Assembly (NCBI GenBank): GCA_030123525.1
Contig: CP126125.1
Coordinates: 992,001 to 1,056,000, forward strand
DNA: 64,000 nt
Source of the DNA: ELB16-189 sp018266435
GTDB taxonomy: Bacteria > Bacteroidota > Bacteroidia > Cytophagales > Cyclobacteriaceae
Reading direction: 5' to 3'
How positions within the stretch are numbered: position 1 is the first letter of the stretch; the number at the start of each line of letters is the position of its first letter. A program made the position numbers and the translations under genes. Below, piece after piece: positions 17,584 through 26,050 of the stretch. The notes beneath the pieces were generated by a model that made no database searches, was not told the DNA's origin, and worked only from the letters and a program-made list of their open reading frames with translations.

Positions 17584-20500
17584 TTATTCCAAAGGAATAT
17601 CTCCCGGCTGCTCACCTATTACTACTACTTTTGGCGGAAGCAGTTTATACATTACCGGAGTAACTAATCGCGAGAGTAAGGTAGAACTGATTAACCCACC
17701 GATAATTACTAAAGCCAGCGGGGAGTACAGCGGATTGCCTTCGATGGCCAATGGAATCAACCCGCCAATGGCGGTGAGCGAAGTGAGCACAATGGGCACG
17801 AAACGGATTTCTCCGGCATGTTCAATGGCCTCATCCAGCGGCACTCCCCGCTCACGAAGCTGGTGCGTAAAATCAACGAGCAAAATAGAATTTTTCACTT
17901 CTATTCCTGCTAAAGCAATTAACCCAACCACAGCAACAAACGAGAGTGGGTTGCCTGTGATAAACAGCATTGTTACCGCACCGATTACCCCCAGCGGAAT
18001 GACTGACAACACAATCAGCGTACTTTTAAAATTGCCAAACTCCAGAACCAGCACTGCAATAAATCCAAAGGCGGTAATCATGATGATTGTGCCAAGTCCT
18101 CCAAACGATTCTTGTTTGTTCTCCACCTCACCGGCTGCCGTATAGCGGTAGCCATTCGGAAAAGAGTACTTATCCAGTTTTTTCAGTACTTCGTTAGTTA
18201 CGTCTTCGTACAAATATCCGTTTTTTACAAAAGCCGTTACTGTAGAGAAACGGTCTTTATCATAGTGCCGTACTAAATTGGTTGAGGTTTCAAATTCTAT
18301 TGTAGCTAATTGTTTCAGTGGAATGGCCTGACCTAACGCTGAGTTGATAAAAAGTTTATCAAACACCTCAAAGGAGGCAAATTTTTCTTTAGGCAGCGTA
18401 ACGTTAATGTTGATCGCATCTTCCCCTTCTGCAGGCGTAAACTTGCCCACATTTAAGCCGGCTACCCCCAACCGAACTGCTTTGTCAATGTCACTGACGG
18501 CTACACCCAGCAAACCGGCTTTTTCTTTGTTGATCTTTACCTGAAGATTGGTTTGCTGGTTGGCAATCGGGTTATTAACATATATCGTTCCCTCTGTTTT
18601 TTTTAAAATGTCTTCCACGTCCATTGAAATTTTTCTGAGGGTGTCCAGGTTTTCGCCAAACAAACGCAGGGCAATGGGTGCTTCCAGGGGCGGGCCTTGT
18701 TCAAAATCTTTCACTTCAATTTTAGCGTTGGCATAGTAAAAGAACTTCTCCCGAAGGTTATCAATCAACTTGGTTTTTTCTTCAGGAGTAAGGTTATTCA
18801 GTTGAACAAAAAGCTGGGCAAAGTTGGGTGATTCACTTCGGGCGATCACGTTGTAATAAATGCGTGGATTGCCTTTGCCTACGTTAGTGGTGAAGTAGGT
18901 GATGTCTTTTTCTTTTTTTAATTCACTTTCCACATAGCGTGCCACACGATCAGTTTCACGTAAGCTGGTGCTAACCGGCATTTCAATGTTGATGAGAAAC
19001 TGGGGTTTCTCCGATTTTGGAAATAAACTGAATCCCACAATGGGGAATAACGAGAGACTGAAAACAAACAACACCAATGCAATGGCCAGCGTTGACCACG
19101 GATGGCGAAGTGACCAATGTAATACCCGTGTGTAAGTTCCACTGATTATTTTTTTTAATGCCCGCAGAAAAATATTTCCCTCTTTGGAAGTATGTGTTTT
19201 CAATAAGCGGCTTGACAAAAAAGGCACAATGGTGAGCGATACCACCAGCGAAGCCAGCACCGTGGTAATTACAGCCATTGGCAAACTACGGATAAAATCT
19301 CCGGCCTGCTCAGGAAGAAAAGCCAAAGGCAAAAATGCAAGGATCAATGTAGTGGTGCAACCAAGCACCGCCAAGCCAATTTGCTGGGTCGCTTCAATGG
19401 CCGCTTCTTTTTTTGATTTACCCGCGCGCAAGTAACGCTCAATATTTTCGATGACTACGATGGAGTCATCTACAAGAATACCCAACGCTACAATTAAGCC
19501 GACAATACTTAATTGATTAATGGAATAGCCCAACGTATCGAGCATAAACAAACCTGTGAAAATAGAAAGGGGAATAGAGATCATCACAACCAGAGCCGCC
19601 CGGTTGCCTAACGGCAGCAGAGTGACCGACACCAGCAAAATGGCAATCACAAAATCTTTGGCAAACCGCGATAATCTTTTTTGCACACTTTTAGCCTGCT
19701 CAAAATTTTTAATCATTTTAATATTGGTCGGCAACTCTTTTTCGAATTGTGAAAGAACTGGAGAGACGGCTTCATCCACGGCAAATATGTTTTGCTGATC
19801 TTTTTGAGCGGCTGTGAGCAACACGCTTCTATAACCATTAAGACGCGTGAGGTATGTTTCGTCTTGGTATCCGTTTTCTACTTCAGCAATGTCTTTGAGG
19901 TAAACTATTTTTCCGTTGCCCGAATAAACGATCGTGTTTTTGATTTCGTTAATGTTTTTGTATTCCCCACTTGTTTTGACATTGAATCTGCGTGTGCCCA
20001 TTTCAATGTTTCCACCGGGTATGTTTACATTCTCACTTTGCAAGGCACCGATGATGTAGGGTAGCGCAATGTGTTGCTGTGCCAGCTTCTCAAGGTTCAC
20101 TGACACGCGCACGTTTTGTTCGGGGTATCCGTGGGTTTCAATTTTTTTCAGGCTTTTAACTTTTTCCAGCCGGTTCTCCAGCAGCTTTACCTGCTTTTCC
20201 AGTTCGTAGTACGGTGCCGTTTCAGACACCAGTGCAAGCTGAAGAATATTTACATCGGTAGAAGAAAATTTGATGATGCGTATGTCAAAAATATCCTGGG
20301 GCAATTCGCTGCGAAGCGAATTCACTTCACGAATGATTTCCTGATGTTTTTCTTCAGGGTTCATTTCATGTTTGTAGTCCACGCGAATGGAGGCCAGTCC
20401 ATCGTACACGTCAGAAGTAATTCGTTTGATGTTCTCCAGTCCGTTGATTCTTTTTTCCATCGGGTCAACCACCAGTTTTTCCATATCAATCGGGCTGGTA

Positions 20501-20658
20501 CCCGGATAGACTACCACAATGGCAAATGAAGGAGCGGTGGTTTCAGGGTCTTCGCCACGGGGCATATTGAGTAAGGAGTTCAACCCCAGGGCAACCATCA
20601 GCACAAACAGGATGAGCATGAACTGCCAATTCTTGACCGAGAACGCTGCGATTTTCAT
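17584..20658 (-). CDS. RND efflux permease (AcrB/HAE1 family)
   Basis: Complete 1,024-residue inner-membrane pump. TM4 carries the proton-relay Asp pair (GILVDDSIVVIEN), and TM10 the conserved Lys (AGIEVKNSILLVDF). Two large periplasmic loops follow TM1 and TM7 as in the family. The N-terminus (MKIAAFSVKNWQFMLILFV, then LNMPRGEDPE) resembles the VexF/SwrC-like branch of Bacteroidota pumps. It is the third structural gene of the operon tolC-like, adaptor, permease, 11 bp after the adaptor, and is probably controlled by the TetR repressor encoded upstream. Confidence 0.95.
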   Translation of the reverse strand: MKIAAFSVKNWQFMLILFVLMVALGLNSLLNMPRGEDPETTAPSFAIVVVYPGTSPIDMEKLVVDPMEKRINGLENIKRITSDVYDGLASIRVDYKHEMNPEEKHQEIIREVNSLRSELPQDIFDIRIIKFSSTDVNILQLALVSETAPYYELEKQVKLLENRLEKVKSLKKIETHGYPEQNVRVSVNLEKLAQQHIALPYIIGALQSENVNIPGGNIEMGTRRFNVKTSGEYKNINEIKNTIVYSGNGKIVYLKDIAEVENGYQDETYLTRLNGYRSVLLTAAQKDQQNIFAVDEAVSPVLSQFEKELPTNIKMIKNFEQAKSVQKRLSRFAKDFVIAILLVSVTLLPLGNRAALVVMISIPLSIFTGLFMLDTLGYSINQLSIVGLIVALGILVDDSIVVIENIERYLRAGKSKKEAAIEATQQIGLAVLGCTTTLILAFLPLAFLPEQAGDFIRSLPMAVITTVLASLVVSLTIVPFLSSRLLKTHTSKEGNIFLRALKKIISGTYTRVLHWSLRHPWSTLAIALVLFVFSLSLFPIVGFSLFPKSEKPQFLINIEMPVSTSLRETDRVARYVESELKKEKDITYFTTNVGKGNPRIYYNVIARSESPNFAQLFVQLNNLTPEEKTKLIDNLREKFFYYANAKIEVKDFEQGPPLEAPIALRLFGENLDTLRKISMDVEDILKKTEGTIYVNNPIANQQTNLQVKINKEKAGLLGVAVSDIDKAVRLGVAGLNVGKFTPAEGEDAININVTLPKEKFASFEVFDKLFINSALGQAIPLKQLATIEFETSTNLVRHYDKDRFSTVTAFVKNGYLYEDVTNEVLKKLDKYSFPNGYRYTAAGEVENKQESFGGLGTIIMITAFGFIAVLVLEFGNFKSTLIVLSVIPLGVIGAVTMLFITGNPLSFVAVVGLIALAGIEVKNSILLVDFTHQLRERGVPLDEAIEHAGEIRFVPIVLTSLTAIGGLIPLAIEGNPLYSPLALVIIGGLISSTLLSRLVTPVMYKLLPPKVVVIGEQPGDIPLE

Positions 20659-20669
20659 GGGTTAGTTTT

Positions 20670-21731
20670 TTAGTGTTGGTTGATTTTTACTGAACTGTTT
20701 TCAGTGAGAAAACCGGAACCTCCCGCAACTACTTCGTGAATGGAGTCTAACCCTTGTGAAATATAAGCCAGTTTGTTTTCCAGGTGTGCAATTACAATGG
20801 GAACTTTTCGCACGGATGTTTGATCATCGTTTACTACAAATACAAATGCATGTTGACCCTGGCCTTCTACAACGGCTTCAACCGGAATCGTCATTAGTTT
20901 TTTCTTGGCTGACGGCATAATCTCCACTTTAGCAAATAAACCGGAAGCCAGTTTTTTGTTTCCAGGAATTATTTTCACTTCGGCCTGGTAGAGACCGGTT
21001 ACCGGGTCTGCTCCCTCGTTAATAACATTCAACTCTCCTTCAATGGGCTCGTTGGGGTAAGCATCTGTGGTGATGGTGGCGCGGTCTTCTTTTTTTACAC
21101 GCACCCAGTCCACATCAGGCAAACCGATTTTTACGATCCATTCATTTTGTGCCGCGGAGTTGAGTATTAACACGGGGCTTCCGGCCATAACCAATTCACC
21201 TGCATTCAAAAATTTTCGTATAATTTTCCCCGACTGGTTGGCATGGATGGTTGAAAATTGCTGATTGAACACCGCTATGCGATAGCTATCGTTAGCTACC
21301 TGGTATGCGGTTTGTAAATTCTGGATTTGTTCTTGCGTAGCGGCAGAGTCTTTCAGCAAGCGCTTGCCCCGATCAAGGTCGCGCTGAGCTTTGATGAGAT
21401 TGTTTTTTGCTTGCGATACTTGCGCGTTTACTTCTGTTAAATCAAGTGACGCAAGAAGTTGTCCTTTGCTGACGGATTCGCCTTCTTTTACAAAAATTCT
21501 GGAGATGATACCGCTCACTTTGAAAGAGAGTTTTGATTCTGTCTCGGTACTGATCAACCCCGAACTGATTACCGGCAAACTATATTCCACATACTTGACG
21601 GGTGCCACTTGCACGGCAATGGCCGATTCATCAAGTACAGAGTGGCCGGTTTGTTTTTCTTTTTTGCCACACGCGTTTAATAGAATTTCTATTGTGAAAA
21701 GTCCGATGAAAACAGCTAAATTTTTTTTCAT
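20670..21731 (-). CDS. RND efflux periplasmic adaptor, lipoprotein
   Basis: 353-residue membrane fusion protein from ATG 21731; the longer frame would run 53 bp into the upstream tolC-like gene and hide the lipoprotein signal. Lipobox LNAC at about residues 18-21. Then lipoyl half (SKLSFKVSGIISRIFVKEG), helical hairpin (about 85-150, VSQAKNNLIKAQRDL), second lipoyl half (HANQSGKIIRKF) and beta-barrel domain. It connects the AcrB-type permease to the TolC-type channel encoded on either side. Confidence 0.93.
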   Translation of the reverse strand: MKKNLAVFIGLFTIEILLNACGKKEKQTGHSVLDESAIAVQVAPVKYVEYSLPVISSGLISTETESKLSFKVSGIISRIFVKEGESVSKGQLLASLDLTEVNAQVSQAKNNLIKAQRDLDRGKRLLKDSAATQEQIQNLQTAYQVANDSYRIAVFNQQFSTIHANQSGKIIRKFLNAGELVMAGSPVLILNSAAQNEWIVKIGLPDVDWVRVKKEDRATITTDAYPNEPIEGELNVINEGADPVTGLYQAEVKIIPGNKKLASGLFAKVEIMPSAKKKLMTIPVEAVVEGQGQHAFVFVVNDDQTSVRKVPIVIAHLENKLAYISQGLDSIHEVVAGGSGFLTENSSVKINQH

Positions 21732-21741
21732 GGATGGGGGA

Positions 21742-23109
21742 TTATAAGTTACTGATGGTTTTTTGTAAGGCCGCAGCTTTGCGCAGCAGTTCATATCGGT
21801 TAATGGAGTGGGTTAACCGCGCAGTAGTGTATTTGTTTTCGGCATCTAAAAATTCGATTAGCAGGGCAGCACCTTCGTTGTATTTGGATTGGATGATTTG
21901 AAATGATTTTTCTGCGCTTCGCATTCCGCTTTGCGAAGCCTGGTAGGCTAGCCTGGCCGATTTTAATTCATAGTGCGATTGGATTACCTGAAGTTCAATC
22001 TGCTTTTTTGTTTGCTCCATTTTATTTTCCATCACCTGGTAATCGATACGGGCTTGCTGCACGCGTGTTCGTTTTTCTCCGCCTTTAAAAAGGTCCCACG
22101 TCAACCCAAACTGTACGAGCCAATATTGCTGATCACTGCCAAAAGTGTAGTAATACCCCTGGTAGCCCACATCGCCTACGACATTAATTTTAGGAAGCAG
22201 CGCATTGCCTTTATTCAAGTAAATTATTTGTTCGCTGGCACGCATTCCATTTTGAAGTTGTGCCAATTCCTGGCGTTGGCGTAAAGCAGTTTGTGTTATA
22301 GATGTCAAGTCTTGTTGTTCGAGTGAGGGTTCTGAAAGAGTAGAGTCTTTAATAATCGTAGAGTTCAATTCACGGTTGAGTAGAAAATTGAAATAAGACT
22401 GAGTTACTTCTACATTTTTTTCATTCTCAGCAAGTTGTTGCTCGGTTTTGTTCAATTCGTATTCTGTACTAAGCACTACATCTTTAGTAGCTTTTGAATT
22501 GGCTACCCATGACTGGTTAACCTTGAGCAGTTGAAGGAGAATTTCGTGTGTATTTTTTAAAACCTGAACGGCATCCTGGCTTTGCAAAAATTGAAAATAG
22601 GCCGAAGTAATTTCGTATTTAAGTTGGTTTTCGTAGGCTTTCTTTTGTGCTTGCTGCACCGTAATCAATTCTTTTTGTGCTTTGTAGTTGAAATATATTT
22701 CCGGGTTAAACAGGGGTTGAATTACACGCACTTTAGTGTCGTGAAAATTGGTGGCCAAAAAATTGGTTGATTGATTGGCAATGAGCGGATACTGAGGAGC
22801 ACCATTATGCAAAGCTGCATTGATGGCATTGAGGTTTTGATAAACCGGGTTGACCAAGTCCCCTACCGGTACTAAGATTTTACGGCCACCATCGGCAAAC
22901 TGGTAAGAGGCATTGATGCCCGCATACGGAAGAAACAATGCCCGGGCCTGGGCTAAGTTCTCTACGCTTCGCTCATAGTTGAGTTGTTCTTGCTGTAATT
23001 GCAGATTACTTTTCAGTGCCAGTTGAATGTAACTCTCCAGCACCGACTGAGTTTTAGCCCGCACACTTGCGAAAAAAAAGAGAAGAAGACAAAGTGCTTT
23101 TATTTTCAT
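21742..23109 (-). CDS. TolC-family outer membrane efflux channel
   Basis: 455-residue outer membrane factor with a signal peptide (MKIKALCLLLFFFASVRA). Two tandem OEP repeats (about 25-215 and 240-450) show the long Gln/Leu/Ala-rich helices typical of the periplasmic tunnel, for example ESYIQLALKSNLQLQQEQL at the start and KYNEGAALLIEFLDAE near the end. It is the first structural gene after tetR and is preceded 12 bp upstream by a putative TetR operator at 23121-23133. Confidence 0.93.
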   Translation of the reverse strand: MKIKALCLLLFFFASVRAKTQSVLESYIQLALKSNLQLQQEQLNYERSVENLAQARALFLPYAGINASYQFADGGRKILVPVGDLVNPVYQNLNAINAALHNGAPQYPLIANQSTNFLATNFHDTKVRVIQPLFNPEIYFNYKAQKELITVQQAQKKAYENQLKYEITSAYFQFLQSQDAVQVLKNTHEILLQLLKVNQSWVANSKATKDVVLSTEYELNKTEQQLAENEKNVEVTQSYFNFLLNRELNSTIIKDSTLSEPSLEQQDLTSITQTALRQRQELAQLQNGMRASEQIIYLNKGNALLPKINVVGDVGYQGYYYTFGSDQQYWLVQFGLTWDLFKGGEKRTRVQQARIDYQVMENKMEQTKKQIELQVIQSHYELKSARLAYQASQSGMRSAEKSFQIIQSKYNEGAALLIEFLDAENKYTTARLTHSINRYELLRKAAALQKTISNL

Positions 23110-23120
23110 CGTTAAATAAA

Positions 23121-23133
23121 TTAACAGTGTTTA
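23121..23133. promoter_or_regulatory. putative TetR operator, site 1 (between tetR and tolC-like gene)
   Basis: TTAACAGTGTTTA, an imperfect 13-bp dyad centred on G23127, 12 bp before the tolC-like ATG. It differs at only two positions from site 2 (TGAACAGTGTTCA) and at one from site 3 (TTAACATTGTTTA), both upstream of tetR. Confidence 0.6.
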
Positions 23134-23151
23134 TTTTAGTGACAAAAAATT

Positions 23152-23790
23152 TTATTTTTTTAGTTTCTCTATGGCCAGGGTGAATGTCTTTAGGGTTTCA
23201 TCCATAATCTGGTCTAGTTTTTTATTACTCTCCCGCTCTTCTTTTACGCGCCCCAGGTGGCCACTGAGGCGTAATGCACACAGGCCGTGGATAAAACTCC
23301 AGATTGTCATAGAAAATTGATGGGTATCCAGGTTTTTAAAATATCCTAGTTGCTGGCATTGAGCTACGGTTTGAACCAGAGCATCAAATGCCCGGTCGCC
23401 TTCATCCCAATCTTGGTTTTGACAACTGGCCAAGTGCTCCATCGGCTCGGAGCGTATGAACAACAACTTGTACATCTCTGAATTTTTGATGGCAAACTTG
23501 ATGTACGCTCTGCCCATTTCGCACAGGCGGTCAAAGGGATTATTAATTTTAAAAAGAGGCTGAAACAGTTTGTTCAACAAACTAAAGCCTTGACGATGCA
23601 AGGCATGAATGATTTCGTTTTTGTCTTTAAAATAGAGGTAGATTGTAGCCGGACTATACTCAATGGCTTCGGCTACATTGCGTATGCTCACGTCATCAAA
23701 GCCTTTATCCACAAATAAACGATAAGCTGATTTTAAAATCGTGCCGCGCATTTCCTGACGCTCGCGTTCTTTCCTTTCTTTCAGTCCCAT
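23152..23790 (-). CDS. TetR/AcrR-family repressor of the adjacent efflux operon
   Basis: 212-residue transcriptional regulator. The N-terminal TetR helix-turn-helix is at about residues 15-60 (GTILKSAYRLFVDKGFDDVSIRNVAEAIEYSPATIYLYFKD, read in two pieces: ILKSAYRLFVDKGF and VSIRNVAEAIEYSPATIYLYF). The C-terminal ligand domain contains several Trp and Cys residues and a TetR_C-type ending. It lies directly upstream of the tolC-like, adaptor and permease genes on the same strand. Three near-identical 13-bp dyads occur only in its upstream region and in its 42-bp gap to tolC, implying autorepression and repression of the pump. Ligand unknown. Confidence 0.9.
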   Translation of the reverse strand: MGLKERKERERQEMRGTILKSAYRLFVDKGFDDVSIRNVAEAIEYSPATIYLYFKDKNEIIHALHRQGFSLLNKLFQPLFKINNPFDRLCEMGRAYIKFAIKNSEMYKLLFIRSEPMEHLASCQNQDWDEGDRAFDALVQTVAQCQQLGYFKNLDTHQFSMTIWSFIHGLCALRLSGHLGRVKEERESNKKLDQIMDETLKTFTLAIEKLKK

Positions 23791-23812
23791 GGTGCAAATA
23801 ACGATAAAAAAA

Positions 23813-23825
23813 TGAACAGTGTTCA
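23813..23825. promoter_or_regulatory. putative TetR operator, site 2
   Basis: TGAACAGTGTTCA, a perfect 13-bp dyad around G23819, 22 bp upstream of the tetR ATG. Confidence 0.65.
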
Positions 23826-23830
23826 GTATT

Positions 23831-23843
23831 TTAACATTGTTTA
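23831..23843. promoter_or_regulatory. putative TetR operator, site 3
   Basis: TTAACATTGTTTA, 18 bp (centre to centre) from site 2. It shares a TTAACAnTGTTTATT core with site 1 about 700 bp away. The pair of sites 2 and 3 probably covers the tetR promoter. Confidence 0.55.
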
Positions 23844-23931
23844 TTAATAAAAAATATGCAACCCATTGAAAATCAGTGAAGAAACATACCCGTGAACATT
23901 AAGTTAAACCATCCGTTCTTTATCTAATGTT

Positions 23932-23967
23932 TCTTAAGAATGTCTTAAGAATCTTCCGGCAAATTTA
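23932..23967 (+). promoter_or_regulatory. putative response-regulator-dependent promoter A
   Basis: Two tandem 11-bp direct repeats TCTTAAGAAT(G/C) at 23932-23942 and 23943-23953, then CCGG (23956-23959) and a CAAATTTA box (23960-23967). The same arrangement with identical spacing occurs at 25834-25869 before the OmpR-type regulator. Direct repeats one helical turn apart are the usual target shape for OmpR/PhoB-family regulators. The 5' leader of the downstream gene would be very short. Confidence 0.55.
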
Positions 23968-23979
23968 CCGAGCTAAAAA

Positions 23980-25815
23980 ATGAGGGGATTCATTGTTTCA
24001 GTATGTTTACTGGTAAGCCTGACCGAGGGGTTTGGCCAGCAGTTAATTCTCCATACTCCATACCGGGTTGAAGCCTCACTATTTCAGCCAGTTTCTGTAA
24101 GGATTGAAGTCAACGGTATTAAAAAATACACAGTTACTCTTCAGGGGCAGCCATCGGGTTCTACATTTACCGATAGCCATTTTGTATGGACTCCCCAGCC
24201 TTCTGACAAACGATATTATTTAGTCACGTTTAGTTTGCTCGACTCGCTCGGCAACAGAAAAAATGAAATTAGCCTTGAGTTATTTGTGCGCCCACGCAAG
24301 CAATCTCCCTCCATAGAATTTGACCGACAGCTGAGCGATACAATACCCGTAGAAGAAAGCAAACCTTTTTATTTATCGGCCCGGTTGATAAACGGCTCGC
24401 GTGCAAACCAGCCTATAACCCCCTATTTTATTTTTAACGAAAACACTGGCCTTCGTTCGTTTGACAGTTGCCGCATTGAACAAATGGGCGACCAGTTGTT
24501 GTTTCGGTGGGTTCCTTCAAATGCAGAAGCCGAGAGAAAATATGCGCGGCTTAGAATTACGTTACTTGGTTCTGACAGTTCAGTAGCCAGCCGTGTACTT
24601 ACATTCAAAATAAAAAATATAGATTCTCCGCCCTCATTCCGATATCCGATTCCCGACACAGTAATATTGGAGCGGAGCAAAGAAACGGTGCTGGATTTTA
24701 CTGCAGACGATGACGAACAAAAAAAACTGAGCTACGACTATCATCCTAAGCGCAGCCTTTACCGCATGAGCGGCAGCAAAATAATTTTTTCGGCTGCAGG
24801 CCTGGATGATTCGCCCGGCACGGTTGCCCCTATTCCACTGACCGTTACGGTAAGTGACGGCACCCACCCGATTACAAAAAAAATCTGGATAATCCTGCAA
24901 AAGAAAAACCGCTCAATAGTATTGGGCGATTTTACCCGGAAAGATTTTGAAGAAGGCGACTCGCTCATTACTTACCTCAACGTATCAGGAGATGACCTCG
25001 ATAAATATGATTTTAACCTGAATGACCTGGCGCTGCCTCCCGGCACCGAAAGCCTGGCAAAAAAATTGGTGCTGCAGAAAAATAGTTCTTTCATCAAAGT
25101 AAAATCAACTGGTGTATTGCCTTATACCTTAGTGGACAAGGATTATATTTTTAACCTTGCCTTCACCGCAACAGACAAAAACGATACACGCAAACATTAT
25201 TATAAAGTAGTTGAACTTTCGGTTAAAGACCGACCCGACCCAACTCATATCGGTAAGCAAAAAGACTCGTTATTATTTGTGGTTGATACTTTTCTAAAAA
25301 CCGAAACAATTTATAAAAGCATGCTGGATAAAATGCAGGGACAAATAAACAGGCCGTGGTGGAAAAAGGCCGCAGTAATAACCGGAGCCCTTTCGGGTGT
25401 GATTGGGCTCGTGCAAAGTCAGGAACAAAACAAATCAATCAGTGCAATTGCTGCGGTAATCTCGCTGGCCTCTATTACTGTAACCAACCTGCCCAGCCTG
25501 ACCGAAAAGACCCTTTCTGAGCTCACCGACAAAATTGCCAACTCTAAAGGCCGGATTGACCAGCTTCAGGAAAGTGAATCGGCATTTCGTGCTTCTTTAT
25601 TAACAACCATCGATCAAACCACTTTTTACAGGCTGAAGTCAGGCCTCAGCGAAAAATTAACAAAAGCACAACTACAAAGAAGCGAAGACATCTGCTCGCT
25701 ATGGAGCAATAATGCCGTGAAACGAAGAATTATTCAACTGCTGAAGTCATCTTCGCCACACACCAAAAACGGAATTGACATGAAAAAACTGTTTTTCTGT
25801 GCTGACCAAAAATAA
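23980..25815 (+). CDS. secreted multi-domain protein of unknown function (Ig/cadherin-like repeats, coiled coil)
   Basis: 611 residues; I do not recognise the family. A signal peptide (MRGFIVSVCLLVSLTEGFG) is followed by several beta-rich segments that look like Ig/cadherin-type modules, the clearest at about 210-310 (DTVILERSKETVLDF, then LTVTVSDGTHP) and at 310-420. After about residue 425 the sequence changes: a charged helix (KSMLDKMQGQINRPWWKK), a weakly hydrophobic Ala/Ile/Ser stretch at about 465-505 that could associate with membrane, then a coiled-coil-like tail. No T9SS sorting domain is visible. It precedes an OmpR/histidine kinase pair and shares its promoter motif, so it is probably a target of that system. 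Confidence 0.8.
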   Translation: MRGFIVSVCLLVSLTEGFGQQLILHTPYRVEASLFQPVSVRIEVNGIKKYTVTLQGQPSGSTFTDSHFVWTPQPSDKRYYLVTFSLLDSLGNRKNEISLELFVRPRKQSPSIEFDRQLSDTIPVEESKPFYLSARLINGSRANQPITPYFIFNENTGLRSFDSCRIEQMGDQLLFRWVPSNAEAERKYARLRITLLGSDSSVASRVLTFKIKNIDSPPSFRYPIPDTVILERSKETVLDFTADDDEQKKLSYDYHPKRSLYRMSGSKIIFSAAGLDDSPGTVAPIPLTVTVSDGTHPITKKIWIILQKKNRSIVLGDFTRKDFEEGDSLITYLNVSGDDLDKYDFNLNDLALPPGTESLAKKLVLQKNSSFIKVKSTGVLPYTLVDKDYIFNLAFTATDKNDTRKHYYKVVELSVKDRPDPTHIGKQKDSLLFVVDTFLKTETIYKSMLDKMQGQINRPWWKKAAVITGALSGVIGLVQSQEQNKSISAIAAVISLASITVTNLPSLTEKTLSELTDKIANSKGRIDQLQESESAFRASLLTTIDQTTFYRLKSGLSEKLTKAQLQRSEDICSLWSNNAVKRRIIQLLKSSSPHTKNGIDMKKLFFCADQK

Positions 25816-25833
25816 TTTTTATTTGGCGTTGGT

Positions 25834-25869
25834 TCTTAAGAATCACTGAAGAATTGCCCGGTATCTTTC
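25834..25869 (+). promoter_or_regulatory. putative response-regulator-dependent promoter B
   Basis: TCTTAAGAATC (25834-25844) directly followed by ACTGAAGAATT (25845-25855; 8 of 11 match the first repeat), then CCGG (25858-25861) and TATCTTTC (25862-25869, close to TAnnTTTG). Spacing from repeat to CCGG to -7-like box is identical to promoter A, about 1.9 kb upstream. It suggests autoregulation of the downstream two-component system. Confidence 0.5.
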
Positions 25870-25930
25870 GGTCGTTGTTAGGGAGAACCAATGCATATCA
25901 GGTAAGGCCTTTATCGCGCACAACTGATAA

Positions 25931-26050
25931 ATGAAAATATGTATGTGGGTAATTTGTTTGTTAGGTTTAGGTAACTTGGTCAGCCGTTTTTACGGCTGGC
26001 CATTTTTTCTAAAGAGAAATGAAAATTCTGATCATCGAAGACGAACATGA
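25931..26050 (+). CDS. possible 39-residue leader/small membrane ORF overlapping the regulator start
   Basis: ATG 25931 to TGA 26050 encodes a hydrophobic N-terminus (MKICMWVICLLGLGNLVSRF) and a basic tail (HRRRT). It runs through the hairpin at 25978-26001 and overlaps the first 32 bp of the response regulator gene in another frame. It may be a real small protein, a regulatory leader or chance; no homology is claimed. Confidence 0.25.
   Translation: MKICMWVICLLGLGNLVSRFYGWPFFLKRNENSDHRRRT
25978..26010 (+). terminator. terminator-like hairpin in the leader of the response regulator gene
   Basis: GGTCAGCCG (25978-25986), loop TTTTTA, CGGCTGGCC (25993-26001; one G-T pair), then ATTTTTTCT. It ends 8 bp before the regulator ATG, so transcripts from promoter B must pass it. 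Either it ends a leader RNA of about 135 nt or it is conditionally read through. Confidence 0.6.

Noticed and set aside
17547..17585. Inverted repeat AACTGAAT/ATTCAGTT between mltF and the RND permease gene
   Set aside because: Eight AT-rich pairs around a loop longer than 20 nt and no T-run; too weak to call a terminator.
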